A stretch of 64,000 bases of DNA. It comes from Saccharomycopsis phalli. Lineage: Eukaryota > Ascomycota > Saccharomycetes > Ascoideales > Saccharomycopsidaceae. Shown piece by piece: positions 42,409 to 52,508 of the stretch; the stretch's first letter is position 1, and each line of letters begins with the position of its first letter. The stretch lies in contig CP073212.1 in NCBI GenBank assembly GCA_020342235.1, positions 186,001 through 250,000 of the forward strand, in the 5' to 3' direction. The notes beneath the pieces are model-generated. The model was given only the letters and a program-made list of their open reading frames with translations, did not search any database and was not told the origin of the DNA. A program made the translations under genes and the position numbers.

Positions 42409-45400
42409 TCAAGTCTATAATCTCTGATCTCTTTCCCGAAGAGTACGACCCCTGGCACTCATTTCCATAATGTCCCTGGTTCGGCGTAGCCCTCATCTGA
42501 TACGGCTTCTGGCTATACAGATTGAGGTGTGGAGGTGGGGGTGGGGGCGGGTTGGGTGTGAAAGAGTTGCTGTTGTGACAAGGTGCAAACCTGCTTGGCG
42601 AAAAATTGACAGAGGTCACTCTTCCCATTCCCGGTTTCTGTGTGTTCCGAAGGTTGTTTGCACGCATGTTCCAGCTCGAAAAGCGGTATGGCCCATCCTG
42701 GTATGAGTACCGATTGCCTGGTACCCTAGGTATCTGGCTGTATGACTGTGCGGGCCCACGGGTTCCCTGGAAAAGGGGCATTTTGTCTGGGGCACTTTTT
42801 GAGAGTTCGTTACGAAAAAAGTCCTGTAGTTCGTTTGGGATTGTAGTGTTGGTGAAGGCACGTACCACTGGGTTGAGTCCCACATTTTGCCGATGAGGAT
42901 TTCCCATGGAGGCTCGGTTTTTGCCATTGATTATAGCTTGTGGAGCTTGCATATTGGGTGATATCTGTGGCCCCACGCCCAAACCTGTTTGCAATTGTAG
43001 GTCGCCTGCCAAGTTTTGTGCGATTTGCGGGTCGATGTTTTGTAAGTTTGTAGGCATTTGCAAATTGTTGAGGGCATGTTCTGAATTTTGCTGGACTGCC
43101 TGGTTATTCATTCTGATTACCTTTTCGTTGTATGGGTTTTTCAGAGTTTTTATATTTCCTTGATTTCCCTGGTAATTTTGTGCATCACCTTGGCCTTGAT
43201 TTGTTTGGTCTATTTCTTGATTTCTTTCTTGATTTCTTTCTTGATTTCTTTCTTGATTTCTTTCTTGATTTCTTTCTTGATTTCTTTCTTGATCTCTTTC
43301 TTGATCTCTTTCTTGATCTCTTTCTTGATCTCTTTCTTGATCTCTTTCTTGATCTCTTTCTTGACCTACTTCTTGATCTTCTTGATCTCTTTCTTGTCCT
43401 TCTTTTCCTTGTCCTTCTTTTCCCTGATTATCCTTTCCCTGATCTTCACTTCCTTGATCTTTATTTCCCTGCCCTTTTTCACCTTGTGCCTCTTTTTCTT
43501 GCCCTTCTTTACTCTGTCCTTCTCCCTGTCCTTTACTCTGTCCTTTTCCCTGGCCCTCCTGACCCTCCTGACACTCTTGATCCTCCTTTGTTTTGGAATT
43601 CTCAGGACTGGTTATCGGACTCACAGTGCTGCTGAGAATCCTATGCGGCGGAACTTCTGGGGGACCAGTGATGTTGGCTCTTTTCGTGGGCGTGCCTTCG
43701 TCGTTGAGTGTTCGTTTCCGCTGGTTCTTGCTGAGAATCGACTGACTCCACAGGGGACCATTGCTGAGGATGGCGTCGAGATTCGATGGTGTGTACAGTT
43801 GATCAAAGCGGGGTGGGTCGAGAAGAGCAAGGTCTTCCTCTGATGCTTCGAGGTTCATGAGCTCAAACAAGTCGTCATCGATACTTTGGTCGGTGCCGTC
43901 GGCCCGTTCGGCACTGCCGTTTATAGGCACGTGTTGGTTTGCGTTGACGCTTTGGTCCGCACCATCCAGTGGTATGCTTTGGGGTAGTATGCTTTCATTT
44001 CCTGGAATCACACTACTTTCATTTCCTGGAATCACACTATTTTCATTTCCTGGAATCACACTATTTTCATTTCCTGGAATCATACTATTTTCATCTCCTG
44101 GAATCACACTATTTTCATTTCCTGGAATCACACTATTTTCATTTCCTGGAATCACACTACTTTCATCTCCTGGAATCACACTACTTTCATTTCCTGGAGT
44201 CTGTATGCCTTCATTTCCTGGAGTCTGTATGCCTTCATTTCCTGGAGTCTGTATGCCTTCATTTCCTGGAGTCTGTATGCCTTCATTTCCTGGAGTCTGT
44301 ATGCCTTTTCCTGCAATTTGCCCATCCACTACACTCACATCGTCGTCACTATCACTGTCTAGACTAATGACCTCCACCTCGGGAGGAACCAGCTGCTCCT
44401 CCTTCTTAACCTCTCCCTTGTTAACTTCCCCCGCATCACTCTTCTTTGGCTCACTCTTTTGAGGCGGCTCCTCGTCCTCCAAAATCGCCTTCCACGAACC
44501 ATCGTGCAAAATCTCCACATTCTCCACGTCCTCACCAGTGTTGCTGAGGATATCAACCATGTAATTGCTGACCACCAAGTCCTTCAACTGCAAGGGAATG
44601 TTGCATATCGGACAGCTCCACGTCGTGACCTGCGACTGCGACTGGATAAAGCTCAAGCAGTCAAAACACTGCACATGTTGGCACTTTACCGACCGTGCGG
44701 GCACCTTCATACGCATATAACTGAGCGGGCACCGGAGACTGATCTGGGTGGTGAGCTCGACGATATCGTCGCCCAGCTGGCTCTCAAACTCGCGGCGCAA
44801 AGAGTCGATGGTGGACTGCTTCAGCACCCGAGGAGCGTCGCGCAGGACCTTGTCAAACACCGTCTCTGGCGGCACCGACTCGACAATGTAGCAGTACAAC
44901 AAGAAGGTTTTGTTCTGGAACGCGTACACGACCTCGACGACGTTGTTCATTGGCGGCTGGCGCACGAGCTTCGTCAAGTTTGCCGGCCGTGCGGTTCCCT
45001 CTCTGTTCTTGATGCCGCGGAAATTGAGGGTGATTTGCGTCTTGTTGAAGTACAACTCCATGGGCAGAGGGAACTGCACGTGGACGCTCTTTGTGTCCCT
45101 CAGCGAGTACACCCCGCTGAACAACATCATCTGGTACCCATCGGCCAACAACTGCTGTTCCTGGTGGTTGAGCACGAACTCAATCGTGCACGTGCCCCGG
45201 TGCTGCGACGCAGGAGCCACCTGTGGAGACCCGTGCACAAGTCGCTTGAGCCGGTAGAACGGGCTCTCTTGGAAATACACCCATGGCTTTGGGGTCGCCG
45301 ACCGGGGCATCTGGATGCTGTTCATGTATTTGCCCCAGTCGGACTCACGCCGCGCAGCATCGCTGCGGAAACCCTCCCGAAGCGTGTCAAACAGCGGGGG

Positions 45401-45663
45401 CTCCTGGTCATTGGATATCTTCATAATCACAGTGTGGCACGCCCTTATATCCGCCTCTGTGCTCCGGTACGACCCCAACCGGTCCTTGATTCGCGTCTGC
45501 AAGTCCTGCTTCTTGCCGCTCACAGGCAACCCCAAGGCCTTGCACACGCTCTTGAGTGATTGGACTTTGAGCCCGGTTATCACTGGCTGAAGCGACTGGT
45601 GTTAGTGTGTCGGTGATTGCGAATACTTACGCTGTGAAGTGAGTCTAAATACGCCTGGTCCAT
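42389..45663 (-). CDS. SIZ1: SUMO E3 ligase, Siz/PIAS family, with 44-nt intron
   Basis: Exon 1 is 45631-45663 (MDQAYLDSLHS) and exon 2 is 42389-45586, encoding 1076 residues. Domains: SAP (SLKSVCKALGLPVSGKKQDL, about 20-45), PINIT (ESPFYRLKRLV through NNVVEVVYAF), and SP-RING near 290-345 (CPLSYMRMKVPARSVKCQHV then WSCPICN). A SUMO-interacting acidic motif EVISLDSDSDDD follows. The middle carries about 13 eight-residue repeats (EGIQTPGN and NSVIPGNE types). Further on lie Gln/Glu/Lys-rich repeats and a long (ERDQ/ERNQ)n run. The protein joins SUMO to targets such as septins and PCNA in budding yeast. CTG codons probably encode Ser. Coding ends of SIZ1 and STE14 overlap by 20 bp. Confidence 0.93.
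43211..43385 (+). repeat. 12-bp tandem repeat coding (ERNQ/ERDQ)n in SIZ1
   Basis: About 14 copies of TTTCTTGATTTC or TTTCTTGATCTC on this strand. Read on the minus strand within SIZ1 they give a Glu-Arg-Asn/Asp-Gln run. Confidence 0.93.
43991..44306 (+). repeat. 24-bp minisatellite coding octapeptide repeats in SIZ1
   Basis: About eight units of the TTTCATTTCCTGGAATCACA type followed by five of the TTCATTTCCTGGAGTCTGTA type, 24 bp each. They keep the SIZ1 frame and give NSVIPGNE-like and EGIQTPGN-like octapeptides. Confidence 0.94.
45587..45630 (-). other. Short spliceosomal intron (44 nt) in SIZ1
   Basis: GTAAGT donor, CACTAAC branch motif, and acceptor CGCTTCAG. Removal links an ATG-initiated 11-codon exon to the SAP-domain frame, which otherwise lacks an ATG. 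Confidence 0.85.
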
Positions 45664-45766
45664 GAACGGGTTGTCAGCACGCTTGCAATTTTCGCCCTGG
45701 TGGTTGGGGGCACTGGCGCGGATCCTGGGATCCCATGCATGAGACGTGAGTCTTGACTTTGGCTGT

Positions 45767-46105
45767 GGTATTGTAGTGGGAAGGTAATTGATAAACATTG
45801 GTGAGTGGTGTATTGTAGTGGGAAGGTAATTGATAAACCTTGGTGAGTGATCTATTTTATTTGGGCAAGCAATTGACAAACTTTAATTGATTGATGTATA
45901 CTTGTAGTCAGGAAATTGGTAAACTTTTGAAACTTTTGGTGATTGTAATGTATAGTTGTAGTCAGGCAATTGACCAACTTTTTGTGATTGATGTATTGTA
46001 GTCAGGCAATTGACCACCTTTGGGTGATTAATGTATTGTAGTCGGGAAATTGACCAACTTTTGGTGAGTAATGTATTGTAGTTGGAAAATCGTCAACCCG
46101 ACAAT
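45767..46105 (+). repeat. Diverged tandem repeat, units about 40-50 bp
   Basis: About eight units carrying GTATTGTAGT(G/C)(G/A)GG, AATTGA(T/C)(A/C)AAC and TTGGTGA(G/T)T in order. The first two are nearly identical and later ones are decayed. The array starts about 100 bp upstream of the SIZ1 ATG. Confidence 0.85.
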
Positions 46106-47110
46106 TCTTAATATCGACAATTACCATCTTAGAAACAGCGTTCTTGGGCTCTCAATTCAACGTCTGATTATACTACACTCCGCAGAATTGTCATTCACCG
46201 TCTGCTGCAAACGGCACCGTCGTCGAGAAAACTCACACTAGTATTTGTCCAAGTGTAGTGGAAAAGTCGTGAACCTTTCCCAGCTCTTGAGACGTTGGCC
46301 GCCCCATGTATCACAGTAGCCTTTGCAGCATTCTACTAAGATAATCTACCACCCAGTACTGACAATCTGAATCCATGGACTCAATTCGCCTCACAGACGG
46401 ACTCAAAGAGCCAATGACTTGTAGATCTGTTCTTGGGCCGGATGGAGAGGACATGTGAAATCGTAACATCAATGGCGCAGGGTCCTCATATTGCACAATG
46501 AATTGGCGTTGCCAGAGCAAGGATTTGACTCTCTTTGGTCAATATTCTTGGTGTCCAGGCTGATATTCTTGGCATATAGGTCAACATTCTTGGTATCCAA
46601 TTTAATAATTCAACACACGTAGCCATGGTTTATTCTGTATTTTGCCACTGGCTACTCACACTGCCCATTGCCAATCATCCTTCAAGCTACACTTGTGCTG
46701 ACAACAGTATCTACAGCATCGGTATAGAACATTATAACAGCCATTTATCCTTGGATCTACGTTGGACATTCAGCCGTGATGCCCTTGTCAATATTGTAGT
46801 GAATCTAGAGCATACTTCTGCCAAGTGAAAATATTATTTGATTCAGATCGATGGCGTGATTGTCTAAGATCCATGCGACGGCTCGTAAGCGTCAATCTGG
46901 CATTTTCCCAGAGCAGCACCATATATACTGAAGCTGGTGAATATTTCTGGTTGCAATTACCGTGCATCTGGTAGGATACAACCTTGCTAAGCGACAGAAT
47001 GATCCTCACGATGACAGTATAAGACACTACGAGACAATATGCGGGGTCAATACGGGGTGAAATTTCAGTAGTTAGAATCATGGACATGTCGCCCTGGCTG
47101 GGTGCTAGTG

Positions 47111-47225
47111 TTGAGGGACGCCTAATATGGGTTATATCAGGAGAGCAATTGAGGGACACCTAATATGGATTATATCAGGAGAGCGATTGAGGGACGCCTA
47201 ACATGAGTTATCTCTTGGAGGGCGA
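47111..47225 (+). repeat. Three tandem 38-39-bp units
   Basis: Each unit begins TTGAGGGAC(G/A)CCTAA and contains GTTAT or ATTAT and GGAGAGC or GGAGGGC; the third is the most diverged. Confidence 0.9.
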
Positions 47226-47934
47226 TTTGGGTAGCAATACTGGTTTTTGCTGGCATTGAGACAAACGGTGCCAAAACCCAGGAAATAGCGGCTGATTGCG
47301 ACAGTTTTGCGTATTCGACGCCTAGTTTGTCATTTGTAGTATAAGTTGGATAGCCACTACACTTGAATTCCTGGTGGTGCGTAGTCATAATCGGTACAGA
47401 CAATCAGTTGATGCGTGTAATGTGTCTGCAGACCGACAATCCAACTACGCAATCAGATAGTTCCAAATTAGTTGATGAGCAAGCTAGCATCGTCGGTGAG
47501 CTGGAGGCTGTATTGTCCCGCATGTCTTAGACACGCAGCGTTCCGAAGGGAGAAGCGAAGGAAACAGGGGTCTAACGAGAGTGTGTGACTTTTGTATGGT
47601 TGTGGATCGACAATGATAAACTGTGACACTGTGCAATGAATGGCGGAGCACAACTGATTAACGGCATGTGCCCGCAGAGACGCTGGTAACGGTCTAAGAA
47701 GCCCGGGCAATTGCCGGAGATCAAGCCATGGCAAGAGAAAATAACGTCTGGCATTGGCCTACAATAACAATGCATCAGTACCAATGCACAATATGATTCT
47801 ACCAATAACAATGTACAACTAACCTGGTCCGCGAGCAAAAACAACACGAGTCCACTGGAAAAACCACGCCAGTCCGCGAGCAAAAATAACACCACTACAA
47901 CCACATACTATAGCCTCAATATATATAATACTGC

Positions 47935-47994
47935 TTACCCGCATCCAGGAAAATTTTCATCTTGACAACTAACCGTTCACCTTTGTCCGGGTAA
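47935..47994. promoter_or_regulatory. Two Reb1-like TTACCCG sites upstream of ZDS1
   Basis: TTACCCG at 47935-47941 and its reverse complement CGGGTAA at 47988-47994, 82-141 bp before the ZDS1 ATG. Confidence 0.5.
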
Positions 47995-48075
47995 CAGCAC
48001 CTCTAGAGCCAAGTATTTTTTGGAGCACAACGCTGATGGAACATACCTGGCCGTACACTCATTTGCAACACAAAC

Positions 48076-50598
48076 ATGAACTTGAACGCGAGTGGCGGCG
48101 CTAATTACAGCGGCCGGCGCAAGTCGAACGCCGAGCTTGCCGCCCAGGCTGTCGCAAACGAACGGGACATTCTTCGGAACCTCAAGCGGCTTTCCATCGG
48201 GGCACTGACCCTGGCGCTCGACCCAGACCTTCTGGGCGGCGATTCCAACTTTGAGAAGTTCGTCTCGAAGCAGCAAAGCAAACGTGTCAGCAAAGACGCG
48301 CCGAAAATCCAGCTAGACACCTCCAAGTTGCTCTGGGTCCCCGCGACATCGCATCCTGGCATCGCCCCTGAGAACTTCCGCAAGCACGTGCAGTCCACCA
48401 TCACCGAGATGACAGAGAACCTCAACAACGAGCCCAAGGATACCATGCCCTCGTTGAAGGATTTGACCACCGAGCTCGAGAAGTTGAGCAACATGGCTGG
48501 ACTTGCAGTCACAGACGCAGCCACTTTGGCCCGCACGCTTTCCACATCCTCTCTTTCCACATACTCAGACTCCCTGTCCATTGTCGGGTCTTTGGGGCTT
48601 CTCAGGCTGCACAGCGAGGAGACAGGCCGACTGCAGGACCTGCAGCCCGTGAAAACACGCTCGCTGAGTCTTGGCGAGAACTTGGACTCGCCGTTGTCGC
48701 TTCCAAACGGAGACATTAAGTTGAAGCGTCTGAAGTGGACGACATACCGCAAGAAAACCGTCAAGCGCGACGTGGTGCGGCATGGAAGCGACTTGACCAC
48801 GCGGCGAAAACGTTCCCAGGATTTGAGCAAGCACCCGCTTCCTAAGTTGCCAAATATGGACGAGTCCGAGCGTCTGGAGAAGGACCGGGCGCGGCGCCAG
48901 GCACGTGAGAAGTTGAAGCTCGAGAGCCGGAAAATTGCGCAGGAGCGGCTTGAGATTGAGCGGCAGCAGAAGGAGTTGGATCGGGAGCGTAATGAGCTTG
49001 AGCGGAATGAGAGAGAGCGAAGTGATTGGGAGCGAAGTGAGAGAGAACGTAATGAGAGAGAGCGAAATGAAAGAGAACGTAATGAGAGAGAGAAAAATGA
49101 AAGAGAGAGAAATGAAAGAGAACGTAATGAAAGACAGCGTAGTGAAAAAGAGCGCGAGCGTATCGAAAGAGACAGGGGAAGGGAGATGATGAGTCGGCAG
49201 CACCAGGAAAAGTATAGAGAAAAGTACAGAGAAAAGTACAGAGAGGAAAGACACCGGGAAGAAAAGCACCAGGAAAGATACCGAAACGAAATACACCAAG
49301 ACAAGTATAGGGAAGAAAAGTATGGCGAAAAACATCTGGACAAATACCCGGAAAAGAAGTTCCAAGAGAAAAAGCTACAGCCTGAGGCCAACATCATCCG
49401 CAAGGACCAGGGAATCGGCCTACACAAATTGCAGGACCCAGTGCACATCCAGTCCAAGGAGAGAATCCAATATGAGCGACAGAATCAGGAACATCACAAG
49501 GAATACCAACAATATCAATATCAACAACAACATAGCCAACACCACCAGCACCAACCACAGCAGCATGGACACCAGCCACATCATAATCAACAATTTGACC
49601 AGGATGACCCATCTTTCTCGCCTCGATCGCGGAGCAACACATTCCTGGATGACACAGACAAACACCTACTGGCCGCACCAGAAATTTCCAAGAAACCAAG
49701 CCACAAGAGCAAGTCGCAAACTTCTGGCGACGAGGTCCTGTCCAAGAAAAAGAAGGCGTTCGCCTGGGGTCGCTCCAAGGAAAAGAAGGCAGGCATAATA
49801 TCACCCCGAAAAAATAGCAGCGACTACGACTCAGAGCACAGAGAAGAGTCGCCAAGTCACCGCAAGCATGAAACCATTCACGAGAACGACTCCGAAGATA
49901 GCAGCAGGAAGGTGTTTGGGATTTTCAAGAAGAAGTCCAGCCGGAACTTGAAAGAAAAGGCGCCGGTGACTCCAGAACCAGCATTGCCAAACGGCATTAT
50001 GCGTGAGTACCAGGACCGTGCTGAGGAGCAAAAGCCAGTAGTCCAGGAGACTTTCCCAGAAGTGAGCTCGATCGACGGCAAGTATGGTCCACCAGATGAG
50101 CCAGTGGCCGAACCAGTGGAGCCAGAAGAGCCTCCAATAGCCATTCCGACGCTTGCTCCAGATGCTGATCTGATTGACATTCTCTCGTCGCTTGTATCGG
50201 CTGATATGACGACGTTGGAGAAGTTGCAGCGGTTCAAGCAGTTGAACGCCAGTTCTCAGAAACCTAACCAGCCAGTTCAGTATACCGACTCGGCCTTTGG
50301 CTTCCCGCTCCCACCGTTGACACATTCCACCATAATCATGTTGGACCACCGCTTTCCAATGAACGTGGAGCGTGCCATTTACAGATTGAGTCACTTAAAA
50401 CTAGCTAATCCGAAGCGTGAATTGCGGCAGCAAGTGTTGCTCAGTAATTTTATGTACGCTTACTTGAACTTGGTGAACCACACGTTGTTGCTCCAGAATA
50501 TTGAAGAAGGCACGGGCGGAAACCCGTTGGAGGAGGACTTGGACGAAGCTAAGGAAGAGTTTCCTATGAACAATGCCGAAGGAGTGGTGTATAACTAA
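48076..50598 (+). CDS. ZDS1: Zds1/Zds2-family polarity and PP2A-Cdc55 regulator
   Basis: 840 residues. Zds proteins bind PP2A-Cdc55 and act in polarity, mitotic entry and mRNA export. Two family blocks are seen: LLWVPATSHPGIAPENFRKHV near residues 85-105, and the C-terminal Zds domain with FGFPLPPLTHSTIIML, DHRFPMNVERAIYRLSHLKL, ANPKRELRQQVLLSNF and YAYLNLVNHTLL. Between them lies an extreme charged region (about 285-380) of ERNERERN repeats, then Lys/Tyr/Glu-rich and Gln/His-rich stretches, and Ser-rich basic segments with KRRSK-like kinase sites. Budding yeast has two Zds paralogues; a single gene here would represent the ancestor. CTG codons occur and probably encode Ser. Confidence 0.93.
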   Translation: MNLNASGGANYSGRRKSNAELAAQAVANERDILRNLKRLSIGALTLALDPDLLGGDSNFEKFVSKQQSKRVSKDAPKIQLDTSKLLWVPATSHPGIAPENFRKHVQSTITEMTENLNNEPKDTMPSLKDLTTELEKLSNMAGLAVTDAATLARTLSTSSLSTYSDSLSIVGSLGLLRLHSEETGRLQDLQPVKTRSLSLGENLDSPLSLPNGDIKLKRLKWTTYRKKTVKRDVVRHGSDLTTRRKRSQDLSKHPLPKLPNMDESERLEKDRARRQAREKLKLESRKIAQERLEIERQQKELDRERNELERNERERSDWERSERERNERERNERERNEREKNERERNERERNERQRSEKERERIERDRGREMMSRQHQEKYREKYREKYREERHREEKHQERYRNEIHQDKYREEKYGEKHLDKYPEKKFQEKKLQPEANIIRKDQGIGLHKLQDPVHIQSKERIQYERQNQEHHKEYQQYQYQQQHSQHHQHQPQQHGHQPHHNQQFDQDDPSFSPRSRSNTFLDDTDKHLLAAPEISKKPSHKSKSQTSGDEVLSKKKKAFAWGRSKEKKAGIISPRKNSSDYDSEHREESPSHRKHETIHENDSEDSSRKVFGIFKKKSSRNLKEKAPVTPEPALPNGIMREYQDRAEEQKPVVQETFPEVSSIDGKYGPPDEPVAEPVEPEEPPIAIPTLAPDADLIDILSSLVSADMTTLEKLQRFKQLNASSQKPNQPVQYTDSAFGFPLPPLTHSTIIMLDHRFPMNVERAIYRLSHLKLANPKRELRQQVLLSNFMYAYLNLVNHTLLLQNIEEGTGGNPLEEDLDEAKEEFPMNNAEGVVYN
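49000..49190 (+). repeat. Degenerate 12-bp repeats coding ERNE-type charged run in ZDS1
   Basis: Units such as GAGCGAAATGAA and GAACGTAATGAGAGA repeat in frame, giving alternating Glu-Arg-Asn residues likely to form a long charged helix. Confidence 0.85.
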
Positions 50599-51594
50599 CA
50601 CAAGACGTGATATATAACTGATTTGCATAGGGTAAGGTTATGATCGATAGACAGCGGTGTAGGTACACGCCAAGACCAGCTCAAACAATGTTTGGTTCTT
50701 GTTGACTAAATATTCATAAGCTTCCTCTGTGGGATGCCGCTGGAGGATTGCCAAATAGAACAATGTTGCGTGGCTAATAGTCGTATTGCAGCAATGATAG
50801 GTATTTGGTATCTGTTATTGGCTATTCACTGGATAGTATACCAGTTGGAAGCAGCTGCAATCAGGGAACATAGATGATCAGGTGTATTGTCATCGAATCA
50901 AGAATATTGGCGAAAGGCCTGTTAATCTATTGAGGAATGTCACATGAAGCATTATCAGCGTAATCAAGATGATGGCACGCGTTAAAGTATATTGAAGTTA
51001 ATATGCGGCTGCTGATTGATGTGACTACTATTTACGCTGGTAATTAAAACACAAGGAATTTCAATCATGACAAGAACACTATATGACCTTATTGACACAT
51101 TGGCTACGGAAAGTGGTGCAAATTCCAGAAAGATCATTTGGTTTAGAGAACATTTGCGAGAGTTGATGGTATAACTACAAAACGGTGCACAGTAACTACA
51201 ACGTGTGATGCGATAAAGCAATAGGGCTGTTCTGAGCTCATGACTTGTATTGTTGACAAAACTCAAGTACAATTTTTAATAAGAACAAGCGGCTTTTGGA
51301 ACAGAATTATTCTTGCATACATGATTACTCGGTATGACATGCTGTGTCTCACGTGATTGTCAACCCATGAAAATGTTACATGTAGCAATGTTCAATGGTC
51401 CAAGATAGAATACAGTGAGGAGTTGGAACAAAACAGAGTCGATATTATTCGATATTTAGTTGGTTGCGATTTACAATTGTAAAGATATCAAATTGAGAGA
51501 AAAAATCAATATAGAGACTGGGTTTGAGAAGTGCATTAAGCCGTCATAAATAGTTCATTAGTACAATCTGCGTTTACTGATCTTTGACAATGGC

Positions 51595-51900
51595 TGTAAT
51601 AATAATAATATTTATTTAAGGCTATATCTATACTAGGATCCCAGAGGAGATTTATACTTTGCCGTCTAAGACTAAGGACAGTGCTGCGATGTAGTCGTCG
51701 AGAGAAAACTCTGCGATAGAGATAAACTTTTGACTAGTACTAGTGAATATGCAGAAGTAATCGACATTGAAGGAGCGGCGAGCTTTTGTCTAGACTAATG
51801 GTGACTTGAGCCACCCCCTCATAACGTGCTGTAGCAACTAGGGAAACTACCAGTCCAGCACAGACGAGTAGAATCCTATTAGATTTTTAAGCTACACCTT
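51595..51900 (+). repeat. Dispersed repeat R2, copy 2
   Basis: Aligns with 9385-9660 from ATATTTATTTAA through CCAGAGGAG, TTTGCCGTCTA, GAGCTTTTG and ACGTGCTGTA to a TTAGATTTTTAA tail. The 12-mer ATGGCTGTAATA occurs at 51590-51601 and again at 52115-52126, bracketing a segment of about 520 bp that includes this copy. Confidence 0.6.
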
Positions 51901-52361
51901 ATCTGAGAAATACACACGAGCTTGATTAGCGGTGTTAGTTTCTTTGTGTGTCTGTTCTTGTGCTTGAAAGGCCAATAGTGCTGGGTAGGTAAAGTCGTGG
52001 AAGGTGGATGGCTCAGCATCCTCGTATCTATTGCATGATGGGATAGCCACTGTGTTGAATAAAGTCATTGTTTTGCGTGAAACTAAGCTTCGGACGCTGA
52101 GTATTGGCTAGGTCATGGCTGTAATATGTAATCTAGGCAGTGCGGAGGTGGTCGCTTACTCAATTTCAAAGGACACAACAGTGTACTAAGACTATATATC
52201 GTTATTTTACTCCATGAATGCTATCCGGAAAAGAAATTACGGTAAAAGCAGTTGCAATGACTAACATTTAAGCTACTTGGGAATTGGATTAAACCTTGCT
52301 GGACTGCAATACCACCACTTGTTGAGAATGCTAAATAACCCACAGTCGAACATACCATCAG

Positions 52362-52467
52362 GCTAGACACAAGACAGCGTGCTAAACTAAAGTACAGAGT
52401 GTGGATCTACCCAAGGCAGCTAGACACAAGACGGCATGCTAAACTAAAGTACAGGGTGAAGCTACCC
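52362..52467 (+). repeat. Direct duplication, period 57 bp
   Basis: Two copies begin GCTAGACACAAGAC and share GCTAAACTAAAGTACAG with few differences, just downstream of the PRT1 stop. Confidence 0.9.
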
Positions 52468-52508
52468 ATCACACCAGATTACACGTCTACAACAGTCAAT
52501 GTCATTGA

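Larger units (their letters stand above)
45664..48075. other. Intergenic region with two minisatellites
   Basis: About 2.4 kb between divergent SIZ1 and ZDS1. It holds a diverged repeat (45767-46105), three 38-bp units (47111-47225), and two TTACCCG words near ZDS1. No gene is supported in the rest. Confidence 0.6.
50599..52508. other. Intergenic region between ZDS1 and PRT1
   Basis: About 1.9 kb between convergent genes. It contains the second copy of repeat R2 and a 57-bp-period duplication at 52362-52467. No gene is recognised. Confidence 0.6.

Noticed and set aside
43088-44462. Repetitive plus-strand open frames opposite SIZ1
   Set aside because: They are antisense products of the 12-bp and 24-bp minisatellites within SIZ1 coding sequence.
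48105-49457. Long minus-strand open frame opposite ZDS1
   Set aside because: It mirrors the charged repeats of ZDS1 (Leu/Ser-rich antisense) and has no independent gene features.
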